Below, one piece after another: positions 1 through 7,401 of a DNA stretch of 64,000 nt. The stretch spans positions 62,001 to 126,000 of the forward strand of contig NZ_NKYE01000013.1 in assembly GCF_002262875.1 (NCBI RefSeq). Direction: 5' to 3'. Source of the DNA: Amycolatopsis antarctica (lineage in GTDB: Bacteria; Actinomycetota; Actinomycetes; Mycobacteriales; Pseudonocardiaceae). A program made the position numbers and the translations under genes. Each line of letters starts with the position of its first letter. Position 1 is the stretch's first letter. The notes under the pieces were generated by a model. It made no database searches. It was not told where the DNA came from and saw nothing but the letters and a program-made list of their open reading frames with translations.

Positions 1-1575
1 CGGGGCGCCGCCGCTCTCGGCCAGCGGGATCTCCTTCATGAACATCAGCACCACGCAGGCCAGCAGCGCGAAGCCGGCGGCGACGTAGAACACCGTGGTG
101 ATGGAGTCGGTGAAGCCGATCAGCACCGGCGTCTGGATCTCCGGCGGCAGGTTGGCGATGCCGCTGGTGTTGGACTGCAGGTCGCCGAGCTGCCCGCCGG
201 CGCCACCGGGAAGTGCCCCGCCGAACGCCTTCTCGATGTTGCCGGGCAGCACGTTGAACAGGATCGTCAGGAAGACCGCGACACCCGCGGTGCCACCGAT
301 CTGCCGGAAGAACGTCGCGGTGGCCGTGGAGACGCCCATGTCCCGGCGTGGGCCCGCGTTCTGCACGGCGATGATCAGCGTCTGCATGCAGCCACCGAGG
401 CCGAGGCCGATGATGCCGGCGTAGACCAGCGGGTGCCAGAGCGCGCTGTCGTACTCGATCTGGGCGAACAGCAGCCCGCCGACGGCGATCAGGAAGGTGC
501 CGACGACCGGGAAGACCTTGTAGCGACCGGTCCTGCCGGTGATCTGGCCGGACAGGATCGATCCGCTCATGATGCCCACCATCAGCGGCAGCATCAGCAG
601 ACCGGACTCGGTCGGCGAGTAGCCCTGAACGACCTGCAGGTACTGCGGGATCATCATGATCGAGCCGAACATCGCCACGCCGACGATCACGCCGCCGAGG
701 ATCGCCACGCTGAACGTGGAGTTGCGGAACAGCCGCAGCGGGATCAGCGCCGCGTCCTTCATCCGGTTCTCGATGACGAGGAACCACACCACGCCGACCG
801 CGGCGATCGCGAAGCAGGCCAGCGACTTCGAGTCCGCCCAGCCCCACTTGTTGCCCTGCTCGGCGACGAGCAGCAGCGGGACGACGGCCACGGCCAGCGC
901 GACGCTGCCCCACCAGTCGATCCGGTGGTCCTGCCGTTCGTGCGGGACGTTGAGCACCTTCGCCACGACGAACAGCGCGATGGCGCCGATCGGGACGTTG
1001 ATCAGGAAGACCCAGCGCCAGCCGTCGATGCCGCCGAGGGTGTCGAAGTCGGCGAAGAATCCGCCCAGCACCGGGCCGAGCACGGTGGACGTGCCGAACA
1101 CGGCGAGGAAGAAGCCCTGGTAACGGGCGCGTTCCCGAGGCGGGACGATGTCGCCGAGGATGGTCATCGCCAGCGACATGAGGCCACCGGCGCCGATGCC
1201 CTGGATCGCGCGGAACGCGGCCAGCTCGTACATCGAGGTGGCGAACGTCGCCGCCACCGAGCCGACCACGAAGATCGAGATCGCCGCCAGATAGAACGGT
1301 TTGCGCCCGTAGATGTCGGAGAGCTTGCCGTACAGCGGCGTCGAGATGGTCGCGGTGATCAGGTAGGCGGTGGTGATCCACGCCTGGAGGTCGAAACCGT
1401 CGAGGTCGTTGGAGATCTTGACGATCGAGGTGCCGACGATGGTCTGGTCGAGGGCGGCGAGGAACATCCCCGTCATCAGCCCGATCAGGATCGTGACGAT
1501 CTGCTTGTGCGACAGGTTCGGGCCCTGCTCGTCGCGTGGTGGCGGTTCCGCCTTGGCCACGTCTGCGGTGGTCAT
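1..1575 (-). CDS. MFS drug-efflux transporter, DHA2 (EmrB/QacA) family, 3' end outside window
   Basis: Proton-driven multidrug exporter of the 14-TM DHA2 family in the cytoplasmic membrane. The protein starts MTTADVAKAEPPPRDEQGP, then enters a first helix carrying the DHA2 motif LDQTIVGTS. Motif A follows as GKLSDIYGRK, and further on the motif C-like run VLGPVLGGFF. About 525 residues are visible and the C-terminus runs off the left edge while still hydrophilic, so only the tail is missing. The ATG overlaps the stop of the upstream MarR gene by 4 bp (ATGA), so the two are translationally coupled and the regulator very likely controls this pump. The substrate cannot be told from sequence. Confidence 0.93.
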   Translation of the reverse strand, partial: MTTADVAKAEPPPRDEQGPNLSHKQIVTILIGLMTGMFLAALDQTIVGTSIVKISNDLDGFDLQAWITTAYLITATISTPLYGKLSDIYGRKPFYLAAISIFVVGSVAATFATSMYELAAFRAIQGIGAGGLMSLAMTILGDIVPPRERARYQGFFLAVFGTSTVLGPVLGGFFADFDTLGGIDGWRWVFLINVPIGAIALFVVAKVLNVPHERQDHRIDWWGSVALAVAVVPLLLVAEQGNKWGWADSKSLACFAIAAVGVVWFLVIENRMKDAALIPLRLFRNSTFSVAILGGVIVGVAMFGSIMMIPQYLQVVQGYSPTESGLLMLPLMVGIMSGSILSGQITGRTGRYKVFPVVGTFLIAVGGLLFAQIEYDSALWHPLVYAGIIGLGLGGCMQTLIIAVQNAGPRRDMGVSTATATFFRQIGGTAGVAVFLTILFNVLPGNIEKAFGGALPGGAGGQLGDLQSNTSGIANLPPEIQTPVLIGFTDSITTVFYVAAGFALLACVVLMFMKEIPLAESGGAP

Positions 1576-2099
1576 TCCTTGTCCCCCCTGGCCGCGGTGG
1601 TGTCCGCCGCGGCGTGTTGTGGTGAGTGCGTCTCGATAGCCGTGTTGAAGCGCTCGAACAGGACGGTGAGCGCCGCGCGCTCCTCCTGGGGCCAGTCCGC
1701 GAGTGCGCCGGCGATCCAGAGGTTGCGCTGCTGCCGGTTCTGCTCGAAGACCCGGCGGCCCTCGGGTGTGGCGGCGAGCAGGCAGGCCCGGCCGTCCTCG
1801 GGGTCCGCCTGGCGTTCGACCAGGCCGTGCTGGACGAGTGCGCTGCTCTGCCTGCTGACCGTGGAGATCTCCGAGTAGAGCGACTCGGCGAGCTTGCTGG
1901 TGCGCTGCGGGCCCTCGCAGATGAGGGTGCCGAGGATCGCGTAGGCGGCCCGTTCGATGCCGTCCGGGTCCTGCCTGGCCACCTGCGCCTTGGCGCGGGT
2001 GAGCAGGCGCAGCAGGCGGACGAGCTGGCGGCCGAGTTCGTCGGCGTCGGCCAGTTCGGCGTCCGTGGGCGCGGAGTCCCGATTGAGCAAAGAGGTCAT
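1572..2099 (-). CDS. MarR family transcriptional regulator
   Basis: DNA-binding repressor of about 175 residues, normal for MarR. The winged helix-turn-helix is seen around ILGTLICEGPQRTSKLAESL and VSRQSSALVQHGLVERQADP, followed by the wing arginines (EDGRA). The start chosen is the ATG encoding MTSLLNRDSAP, because upstream codons run into a non-coding, operator-like region. It is followed with a 4-bp overlap by the DHA2 pump. A perfect palindrome GCAACTAGTTGC lies about 40 bp upstream and is the probable autoregulatory operator. The inducing ligand is unknown. Confidence 0.9.
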   Translation of the reverse strand: MTSLLNRDSAPTDAELADADELGRQLVRLLRLLTRAKAQVARQDPDGIERAAYAILGTLICEGPQRTSKLAESLYSEISTVSRQSSALVQHGLVERQADPEDGRACLLAATPEGRRVFEQNRQQRNLWIAGALADWPQEERAALTVLFERFNTAIETHSPQHAAADTTAARGDKE

Positions 2100-2139
2100 C
2101 GACCTGCTTCTTTCGTACTGAATGTCTTGTTTGACGAGT

Positions 2140-2151
2140 GCAACTAGTTGC
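2140..2151. promoter_or_regulatory. Palindrome, probable MarR operator
   Basis: GCAACTAGTTGC is a perfect 12-bp palindrome in the intergenic region between the divergent MarR gene and the secreted lipase gene. CAAC/GTTG half sites are common in MarR operators. It could act on both promoters. Binding is inferred, not shown. Confidence 0.5.
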
Positions 2152-2342
2152 TTGAGGCAAGCATGTCCCCGGTTGGCCGATCGGTGCAACTCGATTTCCC
2201 CGGCTGTGGGCGAACGCACGCTCCTGGTGAAGGTTCCACCACGACGAACGGCGGATTGACGGTCCTCAACGGCGCTGACTACTGTGACCCACACCACTGT
2301 TGTTACCGGCAGGTAACCTGCCGCCCGGATCGAAGGATTCCG

Positions 2343-3107
2343 ATGACTCGACGTCTCGCGGCGGCATTCACTGCCGCACTCGGCATGTTCACCGCAGGCC
2401 TGCTCGTACCTGCCGCGGCGAGTGCCGCGCCGGCCAAGGATGCGGCCGCCAAGGACCCGGTGGTGATCGTCGCCGGAACCTTCGGTCCAGCCGTCTTCTA
2501 CGAGCCGCTCGCCGCCCGGGCGCGGGCCGAGGGCTACTCGGTGTCGATCTTCCAGCTCACCAACCTCGGCACCGGCGACATCGCGGACACGGCGAAGGAC
2601 CTCGCCGCCTTCGTCGACGGCGTCCGGAGGGACACCGGTGCCGCGAAGGTGGATCTCGTCGGGCACTCGCAGGGCGGCCTGGTCGCCCGGCAGTACGTCA
2701 AGTCCGAAGGCGGTGAGTCCACAGTAGACAGTCTGGTCAGTCTCGGTGCGCCGCAGTACGGAACCGCCGTGGCGAACATCGCCGAGTTCTTCGGTGGCGG
2801 TGACTGCCTGAAAATCGTTGCCTGCCAGCAGATGGCGGTCGACTCGAACTTCGTGAACTCGCTCAACGAGGGCGACGACACCATCGGCGATGTTCGCTAC
2901 ACCAACATCTACACCTCGCTCGACGAACTCGTCCGCCCGGTGGAGAACGCGGCGCTCGAGGACGGCGCGGCCAACGTGCGCGTCCAGTCCCAGTGCCCCG
3001 CCCGCGTGGTGGCGCATGTCGGACTGGCCACCGACGGCACCGTCTACGACGGGGTGAGCGACGCGCTGCGCGGCGACCCGGTCGAGCTGAACTGCGTGGC
3101 CGTCTGA
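2343..3107 (+). CDS. Secreted triacylglycerol lipase/esterase (class 2 lipase, alpha/beta hydrolase)
   Basis: Exported lipase of 254 residues. The signal peptide is MTRRLAAAFTAALGMFTAGL followed by an ASAAPA-type cleavage site. The mature part begins with the oxyanion-hole region (VVIVAGTFGPA) and carries the nucleophile elbow GHSQGG in VDLVGHSQGGLVARQYV. The catalytic His is probably in VVAHVGL near the C-terminus. Two cysteine pairs (GGDCLKIVAC, SQCPA/LNCVAV) suggest disulfides. The ATG is chosen because GAAGGA lies just upstream and a signal peptide follows. An in-frame upstream ATG would put non-secretory sequence in front. It stands alone, divergent from the MarR gene. Confidence 0.9.
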   Translation: MTRRLAAAFTAALGMFTAGLLVPAAASAAPAKDAAAKDPVVIVAGTFGPAVFYEPLAARARAEGYSVSIFQLTNLGTGDIADTAKDLAAFVDGVRRDTGAAKVDLVGHSQGGLVARQYVKSEGGESTVDSLVSLGAPQYGTAVANIAEFFGGGDCLKIVACQQMAVDSNFVNSLNEGDDTIGDVRYTNIYTSLDELVRPVENAALEDGAANVRVQSQCPARVVAHVGLATDGTVYDGVSDALRGDPVELNCVAV

Positions 3108-3117
3108 GGCTCCGGTG

Positions 3118-3172
3118 GCGAATCGGACCGGCACGGTGTCACCCCCAGGCACGCCGTGCCGGCCCGATTCGC
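3118..3172. terminator. Bidirectional terminator between convergent genes
   Basis: A 19-bp stem (arms 3118-3136 and 3154-3172, one mismatch) with a 17-nt loop lies between the lipase gene and the ferredoxin gene, which converge here. The lack of a T-run is normal for high-GC actinobacterial terminators. Confidence 0.7.
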
Positions 3173-3205
3173 GACTACGACGACGGGGGTGCCCGCGCGG
3201 TTCCG

Positions 3206-3388
3206 TCAGTTCGTGATCACCAGCGCGCCCGAGGGGCAGGCCCGCGCGGCCTCCTCGGCCGCTTCCCCGTCCGGCCGGTCGAGGAGCGTCAGCACGATTC
3301 CCTCCTCGTCCTGGTCGAAGGCCTCCGGTGCGGTGAGCACGCACATTCCGGCGCCGATGCAGCGGTCCCGGTCCGCCCGCACGGTCAT
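3206..3388 (-). CDS. [3Fe-4S]-type ferredoxin, P450 partner
   Basis: Small (60 aa) electron carrier. The motif CIGAGMC (CX5C) plus a distal CP in RACPSGAL is the pattern of actinobacterial single-cluster ferredoxins of the SoyB type, which pass electrons to P450s. The ATG overlaps the P450 stop by 4 bp, so the pair is co-translated and functionally coupled. No ferredoxin reductase is nearby, so reducing power must come from one encoded elsewhere. Confidence 0.92.
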   Translation of the reverse strand: MTVRADRDRCIGAGMCVLTAPEAFDQDEEGIVLTLLDRPDGEAAEEAARACPSGALVITN

Positions 3389-4587
3389 CGCGCCACCGTC
3401 TCCCACTCGACGGGCAGGTGGCCCACGCCGTAGATCGCCGCCTCGTTGTTGGTGACCACCTCGGCGGCGGGCACCGCGAGCCGCAGGTCCGGGAACCGGC
3501 GGAACAGCGCGGGCAGCGCCGTGGTCATCTCCACCCTGGCGAGCTGCTGGCCGAGGCACTGGTGCACCCCGTGGCCGAACCCGACGTGACCGGTCGCCCT
3601 GCGCCGCAGGTCGAGGGTGTCCGGGTCGTCGAAACGTCGTGGGTCGCGGTTCGCCGCGGGGACCGAGAAGGTCACCGAATCGCCCGCCCGGATCGTCCTG
3701 CCACCGATCTCGACGTCCTCGGTGGCGGTCCGGATGGGGCCGATGTGGATCACGCTCAGGTAGCGCATCAGCTCCTCGACGGCGTTGCCAGCCAGTTCGG
3801 GTTCGGCGCGCAGCACGGCGAGCTGGTCCGGGTTGCTCAGCAGGGTGAAGGCCCCGAGGGACAGCATGTTCCCGGTCGTCTCGTGCCCGGCGATCAGCAG
3901 GATGACGGCGATGTTGCCGAGCTCCTCGTCGGTGAGCTGCCCACCGGCCAGCAGGTCGCCCAGCAGGTCGTCGCCCGGTTCCGCGTGCTTGTCCCTGGTC
4001 AGTTTCGCCAGGTAGGCGCCGAGTTCGCCGAGGGCGGTCATCCGCTCCTCGAACGCCATGTCGAGGTCGAACATCTCCGCGGAGCGCCGCTGGAAGTACG
4101 GTCGCTCGTCCGCCGGAACGCCGAGCAGTTCGCAGATCACCGCCGAGGGGATCGGCAGCGCGAACGTGGGCACCAGGTCGGCGGGCGGGCCGGTCCGCTC
4201 GACCTCGTCGAGGCAGGACGCGGTGATCTCGGCGACGCGCGACTCCAGCAGCCGCATCCTGCGCACGGTGAACGCGCCGGTGAGCAGCTTGCGGTAGCGG
4301 GCGTGGTCCGGGTCGTCCATCGAGGTGAACATCCCGGGCCGCGGCGGCTCGGCCTTGCCCTCGCCCAGGTCCATCGGGATGGGCGAGTGGGCGTTCTCCG
4401 GCCGGGAACTGAGCCGGGGGTCGGCGAGCGCTGCGCGCACCTCGGCGTAACCGGTGATCAGCCAGCCTTCGTGGCCGTCCGGGTAGGTCATCGTCGTCAC
4501 CGGCTCGGACTCGCGGATCCTGCCGAGTTCGGCAGGTGGGTCGAACGGGCTGGTCCGCGTTCGGGGAAGGCCTTCATGGACGGTCAT
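3385..4587 (-). CDS. Cytochrome P450
   Basis: Haem monooxygenase of 400 residues, a usual bacterial length. The oxygen-binding I-helix is AGHETT, the K-helix is EELMRYL (ExxR), and the haem-binding loop is GFGHGVHQCLGQQLAR with the Cys thiolate ligand. The N-terminus has the bacterial soluble P450 pattern (RTSPFDPPAELGRIRE), close to CYP105/CYP107-like enzymes. The substrate is not predictable: no biosynthetic cluster surrounds it, so it may be a xenobiotic or fatty acid hydroxylase. The ferredoxin gene follows with a 4-bp overlap. A 16-bp inverted repeat about 77 bp upstream is a likely operator. Confidence 0.95.
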   Translation of the reverse strand: MTVHEGLPRTRTSPFDPPAELGRIRESEPVTTMTYPDGHEGWLITGYAEVRAALADPRLSSRPENAHSPIPMDLGEGKAEPPRPGMFTSMDDPDHARYRKLLTGAFTVRRMRLLESRVAEITASCLDEVERTGPPADLVPTFALPIPSAVICELLGVPADERPYFQRRSAEMFDLDMAFEERMTALGELGAYLAKLTRDKHAEPGDDLLGDLLAGGQLTDEELGNIAVILLIAGHETTGNMLSLGAFTLLSNPDQLAVLRAEPELAGNAVEELMRYLSVIHIGPIRTATEDVEIGGRTIRAGDSVTFSVPAANRDPRRFDDPDTLDLRRRATGHVGFGHGVHQCLGQQLARVEMTTALPALFRRFPDLRLAVPAAEVVTNNEAAIYGVGHLPVEWETVAR

Positions 4588-4663
4588 GTCGCTCTCCTTC
4601 GCTGGTGCGGCGGTGGCCGGCGCGCCCGGTGGGACGACGCCCTCGTTCGAACGCTACAGAAGT

Positions 4664-4679
4664 TTCACAAACTTGTGAA
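4664..4679. promoter_or_regulatory. Inverted repeat upstream of P450, probable operator
   Basis: TTCACAA-AC-TTGTGAA is a perfect 7-bp dyad with a 2-bp centre, in a small AT-rich patch between the divergent P450 and PPOX genes. It fits a dimeric repressor site (TetR/MarR/PadR type). No dedicated regulator is adjacent. Confidence 0.5.
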
Positions 4680-4740
4680 TGCTCTGATGGGTTGATGGAC
4701 AGGCGGGAATTCGCCGGACCGGCGGGCGCGTTGTGCGGGT

Positions 4741-5163
4741 ATGACCGATGCGACCGCACTGCACGCACTGCTCGCGGACCGCCCGCTGGGCGTACTGGCC
4801 ACGCTCAAGAAGGACGGCAGGCCGCAGCTCTCCAACGTCAACCACCTCTACGACCGGGAGGCGGGCGAAATCCTGGTGTCGATCACCGACGGCCGGGCGA
4901 AGACGCGCAACCTGCGCCGGGACCCGAAGGCGAGCTTTCACGTCAGCAGCGAGGACGGCTGGCGCTACGCGGTGGCCGAAGGCGAGGCGCGGCTCGGCCC
5001 TGTTGCCGGCGACCCGCGGGACGCGGCCGTCGACGAGCTGATCGACCTGTACCGCAGGCTGGCCGGTGAGCATCCGGACTGGGACGAGTACCGCGCCGCG
5101 ATGGTCGCCGACCGCAGGCTGGTGCTGCGGATCGCCGTGCAGCGCGTCTACGGGATGGCCTGA
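4741..5163 (+). CDS. PPOX-class F420-dependent oxidoreductase
   Basis: A 140-residue split beta-barrel flavin/deazaflavin protein. The N-terminal pattern LLADRPLGVLATLKKDGRPQ followed by NVNHLYD and a TDGRAKTRNLRRDPKA stretch is typical of the PPOX/FDOR family that uses F420 in actinobacteria. The Lys/Arg in KTRNLRRDP is expected to contact cofactor phosphates. The family acts on diverse small substrates and this member's substrate is unknown. It is divergent from the P450 and convergent with the TetR gene. Confidence 0.88.
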   Translation: MTDATALHALLADRPLGVLATLKKDGRPQLSNVNHLYDREAGEILVSITDGRAKTRNLRRDPKASFHVSSEDGWRYAVAEGEARLGPVAGDPRDAAVDELIDLYRRLAGEHPDWDEYRAAMVADRRLVLRIAVQRVYGMA

Positions 5164-5172
5164 GGCCGGGCC

Positions 5173-5703
5173 TCAGGCCTCGATGCCGAGCCTGCGCAGT
5201 ACGCCCGGCCAGTCCGAACTCAGCTCGGCGCTGTGGTCGCCGATCGCCGCGCGCAGGTACAGGCCGTCGCCGATGACCGCGAGCAGGTCGGCGCTCAGTG
5301 GATCGCGGACGTGTTCGTGCAGCAGGGTGCGCCAGCGTCCGTTGCACTCGCGGACCGCCGTGCCCACCCGGGGGTCCGCCATCGCCAGCGGTACCAGCGC
5401 CAGGGTGGCGCGGTGCAGGGCGGAGTTCTCCGTCACCTCGGACACCGAGGTCTGCAGGTAGTACGCGACGACGCCCTCCGGCGCCGACCGCGCCGCCTCC
5501 AGGTCGGCGTCGTAGAGCGCGTGCATTCGGTCGAGCAGGCCCTGGAGCAGGGCTTCCTTGGAGCCGAAGTGGTAGAGCAGGCCGCCCTTCGACACCTCGG
5601 CCCTTGCCGCGACGGCGTCGAGCGTGACCGCGTCGACGCCGCCCTCGATGAGGATCGCCTCGTAGGCGTCCAGTACCCGTTCGCGCGCTGAACTCTTCGC
5701 CAC
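5173..5703 (-). CDS. TetR family repressor of the adjacent MFS pump
   Basis: A 176-residue regulator with an N-terminal HTH (LDAVAARAEVSKGGLLYHFGSK) and a ligand-binding C-terminal half (TetR_C-like). The GTG encoding MAKSSARERVLDAYEA is chosen as the start. A longer in-frame ATG at 5751 would translate straight through the first of two operator repeats (SKVNSPDGTVKF), which is unlikely. The gene is divergent from an MFS exporter with two copies of the same operator between them, a layout like LfrR/LfrA. It probably represses both itself and the pump. Confidence 0.88.
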   Translation of the reverse strand: MAKSSARERVLDAYEAILIEGGVDAVTLDAVAARAEVSKGGLLYHFGSKEALLQGLLDRMHALYDADLEAARSAPEGVVAYYLQTSVSEVTENSALHRATLALVPLAMADPRVGTAVRECNGRWRTLLHEHVRDPLSADLLAVIGDGLYLRAAIGDHSAELSSDWPGVLRRLGIEA

Positions 5704-5710
5704 GAACTTG

Positions 5711-5732
5711 ACTGTACCGTCCGGACTGTTTA
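5711..5732. promoter_or_regulatory. TetR operator copy 1
   Basis: First copy of a repeat beginning ACTGTACCGTCCGGACTGTT. Its core ACnGTCCGGACnGT is a 14-bp inverted repeat. It sits immediately upstream of the chosen TetR start. The second copy is exactly 40 bp away. Confidence 0.75.
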
Positions 5733-5750
5733 CCTTCGAACGAGACGGCA

Positions 5751-5772
5751 ACTGTACCGTCCGGACTGTTTA
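5751..5772. promoter_or_regulatory. TetR operator copy 2
   Basis: Exact second copy of the 22-bp operator repeat, 40 bp (about four helical turns) from the first and 29 bp before the MFS start codon. Two in-phase sites suggest cooperative repression of the divergent promoters. Confidence 0.75.
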
Positions 5773-5800
5773 GTACGGACTTCTCCGGGGAGTGTGAATC

Positions 5801-7351
5801 GTGGTCGGAACACGGCGCGGGCGCTGGCTCGCGCTTGCGGTACTGGTACTGCCGGTGCTGCTCATCAGCGTCGACATGACGGTGCTCGGCTTCGCTCTCC
5901 CGTACCTCAGCGAGGACCTCGCGCCCAGCGGGACACAGCAGCTCTGGATCGTCGACATCTACTCCTTCGTGCTGGCCGGACTGCTGGTGCTGATGGGCAC
6001 CCTCGGCGACCGGATCGGCAGGCGGAAACTGCTGCTCTTCGGCGCGGTCGCGTTCGGCGTGGCCTCGGTCGTCGCCGCCTTCGCGAGCACGCCGGAACTG
6101 CTGATCGCCGCTCGCGCACTGCTCGGCCTCGGCGGGGCGACGTTGATGCCGTCCACGCTTTCCTTGCTGCGCAACATCTTCCTCGACGCGCGGGAACGCA
6201 GGCTGGCGATCGCCGTCTGGAGCGCGGGCTTCTCCGGCGGCATGGCGCTCGGTCCCGTCGTCGGCGGCTGGCTGCTGGAGCACTTCTGGTGGGGCTCGGT
6301 CTTCCTGATCAACGTCCCCGTCATGGTGCTGCTGCTGGTGGCCGGTCCGTTCCTGCTGCCGGAGGCGCGCGACCCGGCGCCCGGCCGCTTCGACCCGCTC
6401 TCCGCCGTCCTCTCGCTCGGCACGATGCTGCCGATCGTCTACGGGATCAAGGACTTCGCCGAGCACGGGCTGACCGCGATCGGCGTCGGCGGTGTGCTGC
6501 TCGGCCTCGTCCTCGGCACGCTGTTCGTCCGCAGGCAGCGGTCGCTCACCGATCCGATGATCGACCTCGGGCTGTTCGGCAACCGGGCGTTCACCGTGTC
6601 CGTGGTGACGAACGTGCTCGGCGTCTTCGCCCTCGTCGCCCTGTTCTTCCTTGTCCCGCAGTACCTTCAGCTCGTACTCGGGATGCGGCCGATGGAGGCG
6701 GCGCTGTGGCTGCTGCCCACGACCGCGGCCGGGGTGGCGGGTGCGCTGCTCGCGGCGCAACTGGCCAAGCACGTCGACGTCGGCACCCTGATCGGCGGCG
6801 GGCTGCTCGTGTCGGCCGCCGGGTTCCTGGCGCTGACGCAGGTGGGCGTCGAGTCCGGGCTGGCCGCGGTGGTGGCCGGTTTCGTGGTGGTCGGCGTCGG
6901 CGTCGCGCTCGCCGAGACGCTGACCAACGACCTGATCATCTCGATCGCCCCGCCGGAGCGGGCCGGTGCCGCCTCGGCGATATCCGAGACGGGGTACGAA
7001 CTCGGCGGGGCACTCGGTACGGCCGTGCTGGGCAGCATCGCGACGGCCGTCTACCGCGGGCAGTTCGCCGCGCCGGAGGGGGTGCCCGCCGAGGCAGCGG
7101 GTGCCGCTGGGGAGACACTCGGCGGCGCCGTCGCCACCGCGCAGGTGCTCCCCGGTCCGCTCGCCGAGCAGGTGCTGGGCAGTGCCAGGGAGGCGTTCGT
7201 GCACGGTATGCAGCTCACCGCGGTACTCGGCGGCGCGCTGCTCGTCTACGCGGGCGTGCAGGCGCTGCTGCTGCTCCGGCAGCCCCGGCGGGCGAGCGCC
7301 CTGGGCCGGGCGGATGGCGAGCCCGGTCGTCTTGAGGATCACCGGGATTGA
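5801..7351 (+). CDS. MFS drug exporter, DHA2 family (LfrA/SmvA-like)
   Basis: A 516-residue, 14-TM proton antiporter. The DHA2 signature SVDMTVLGFALP sits in TM1, motif A is MGTLGDRIGRRK, and motif C appears as ALGPVVGGWLLE. Length and motifs match quinolone/quaternary-ammonium exporters such as LfrA and SmvA. It starts at a GTG after the operator region and ends in a hydrophilic tail (ALGRADGEPGRLEDHRD). Expression is probably under the divergent TetR repressor. The drug substrate is unknown. Confidence 0.93.
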   Translation: MVGTRRGRWLALAVLVLPVLLISVDMTVLGFALPYLSEDLAPSGTQQLWIVDIYSFVLAGLLVLMGTLGDRIGRRKLLLFGAVAFGVASVVAAFASTPELLIAARALLGLGGATLMPSTLSLLRNIFLDARERRLAIAVWSAGFSGGMALGPVVGGWLLEHFWWGSVFLINVPVMVLLLVAGPFLLPEARDPAPGRFDPLSAVLSLGTMLPIVYGIKDFAEHGLTAIGVGGVLLGLVLGTLFVRRQRSLTDPMIDLGLFGNRAFTVSVVTNVLGVFALVALFFLVPQYLQLVLGMRPMEAALWLLPTTAAGVAGALLAAQLAKHVDVGTLIGGGLLVSAAGFLALTQVGVESGLAAVVAGFVVVGVGVALAETLTNDLIISIAPPERAGAASAISETGYELGGALGTAVLGSIATAVYRGQFAAPEGVPAEAAGAAGETLGGAVATAQVLPGPLAEQVLGSAREAFVHGMQLTAVLGGALLVYAGVQALLLLRQPRRASALGRADGEPGRLEDHRD

Positions 7352-7380
7352 CGCCGGGCCAACACGAGTAAAACCCGGCG
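7352..7380 (+). terminator. Weak hairpin after MFS gene
   Basis: CGCCGGG and CCCGGCG arms enclose a 15-nt loop directly after the MFS stop codon. The stem is short, so this is only a possible terminator. It also lies 21 bp before the next gene. Confidence 0.35.
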
Positions 7381-7401
7381 CCGGGGCTTACCGTGGGAGG
7401 C

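Noticed and set aside
433..1878. 481-codon plus-strand frame at the left end
   Set aside because: Antisense to the DHA2 transporter and MarR genes, both with clear motifs. The translation is charged low-complexity.
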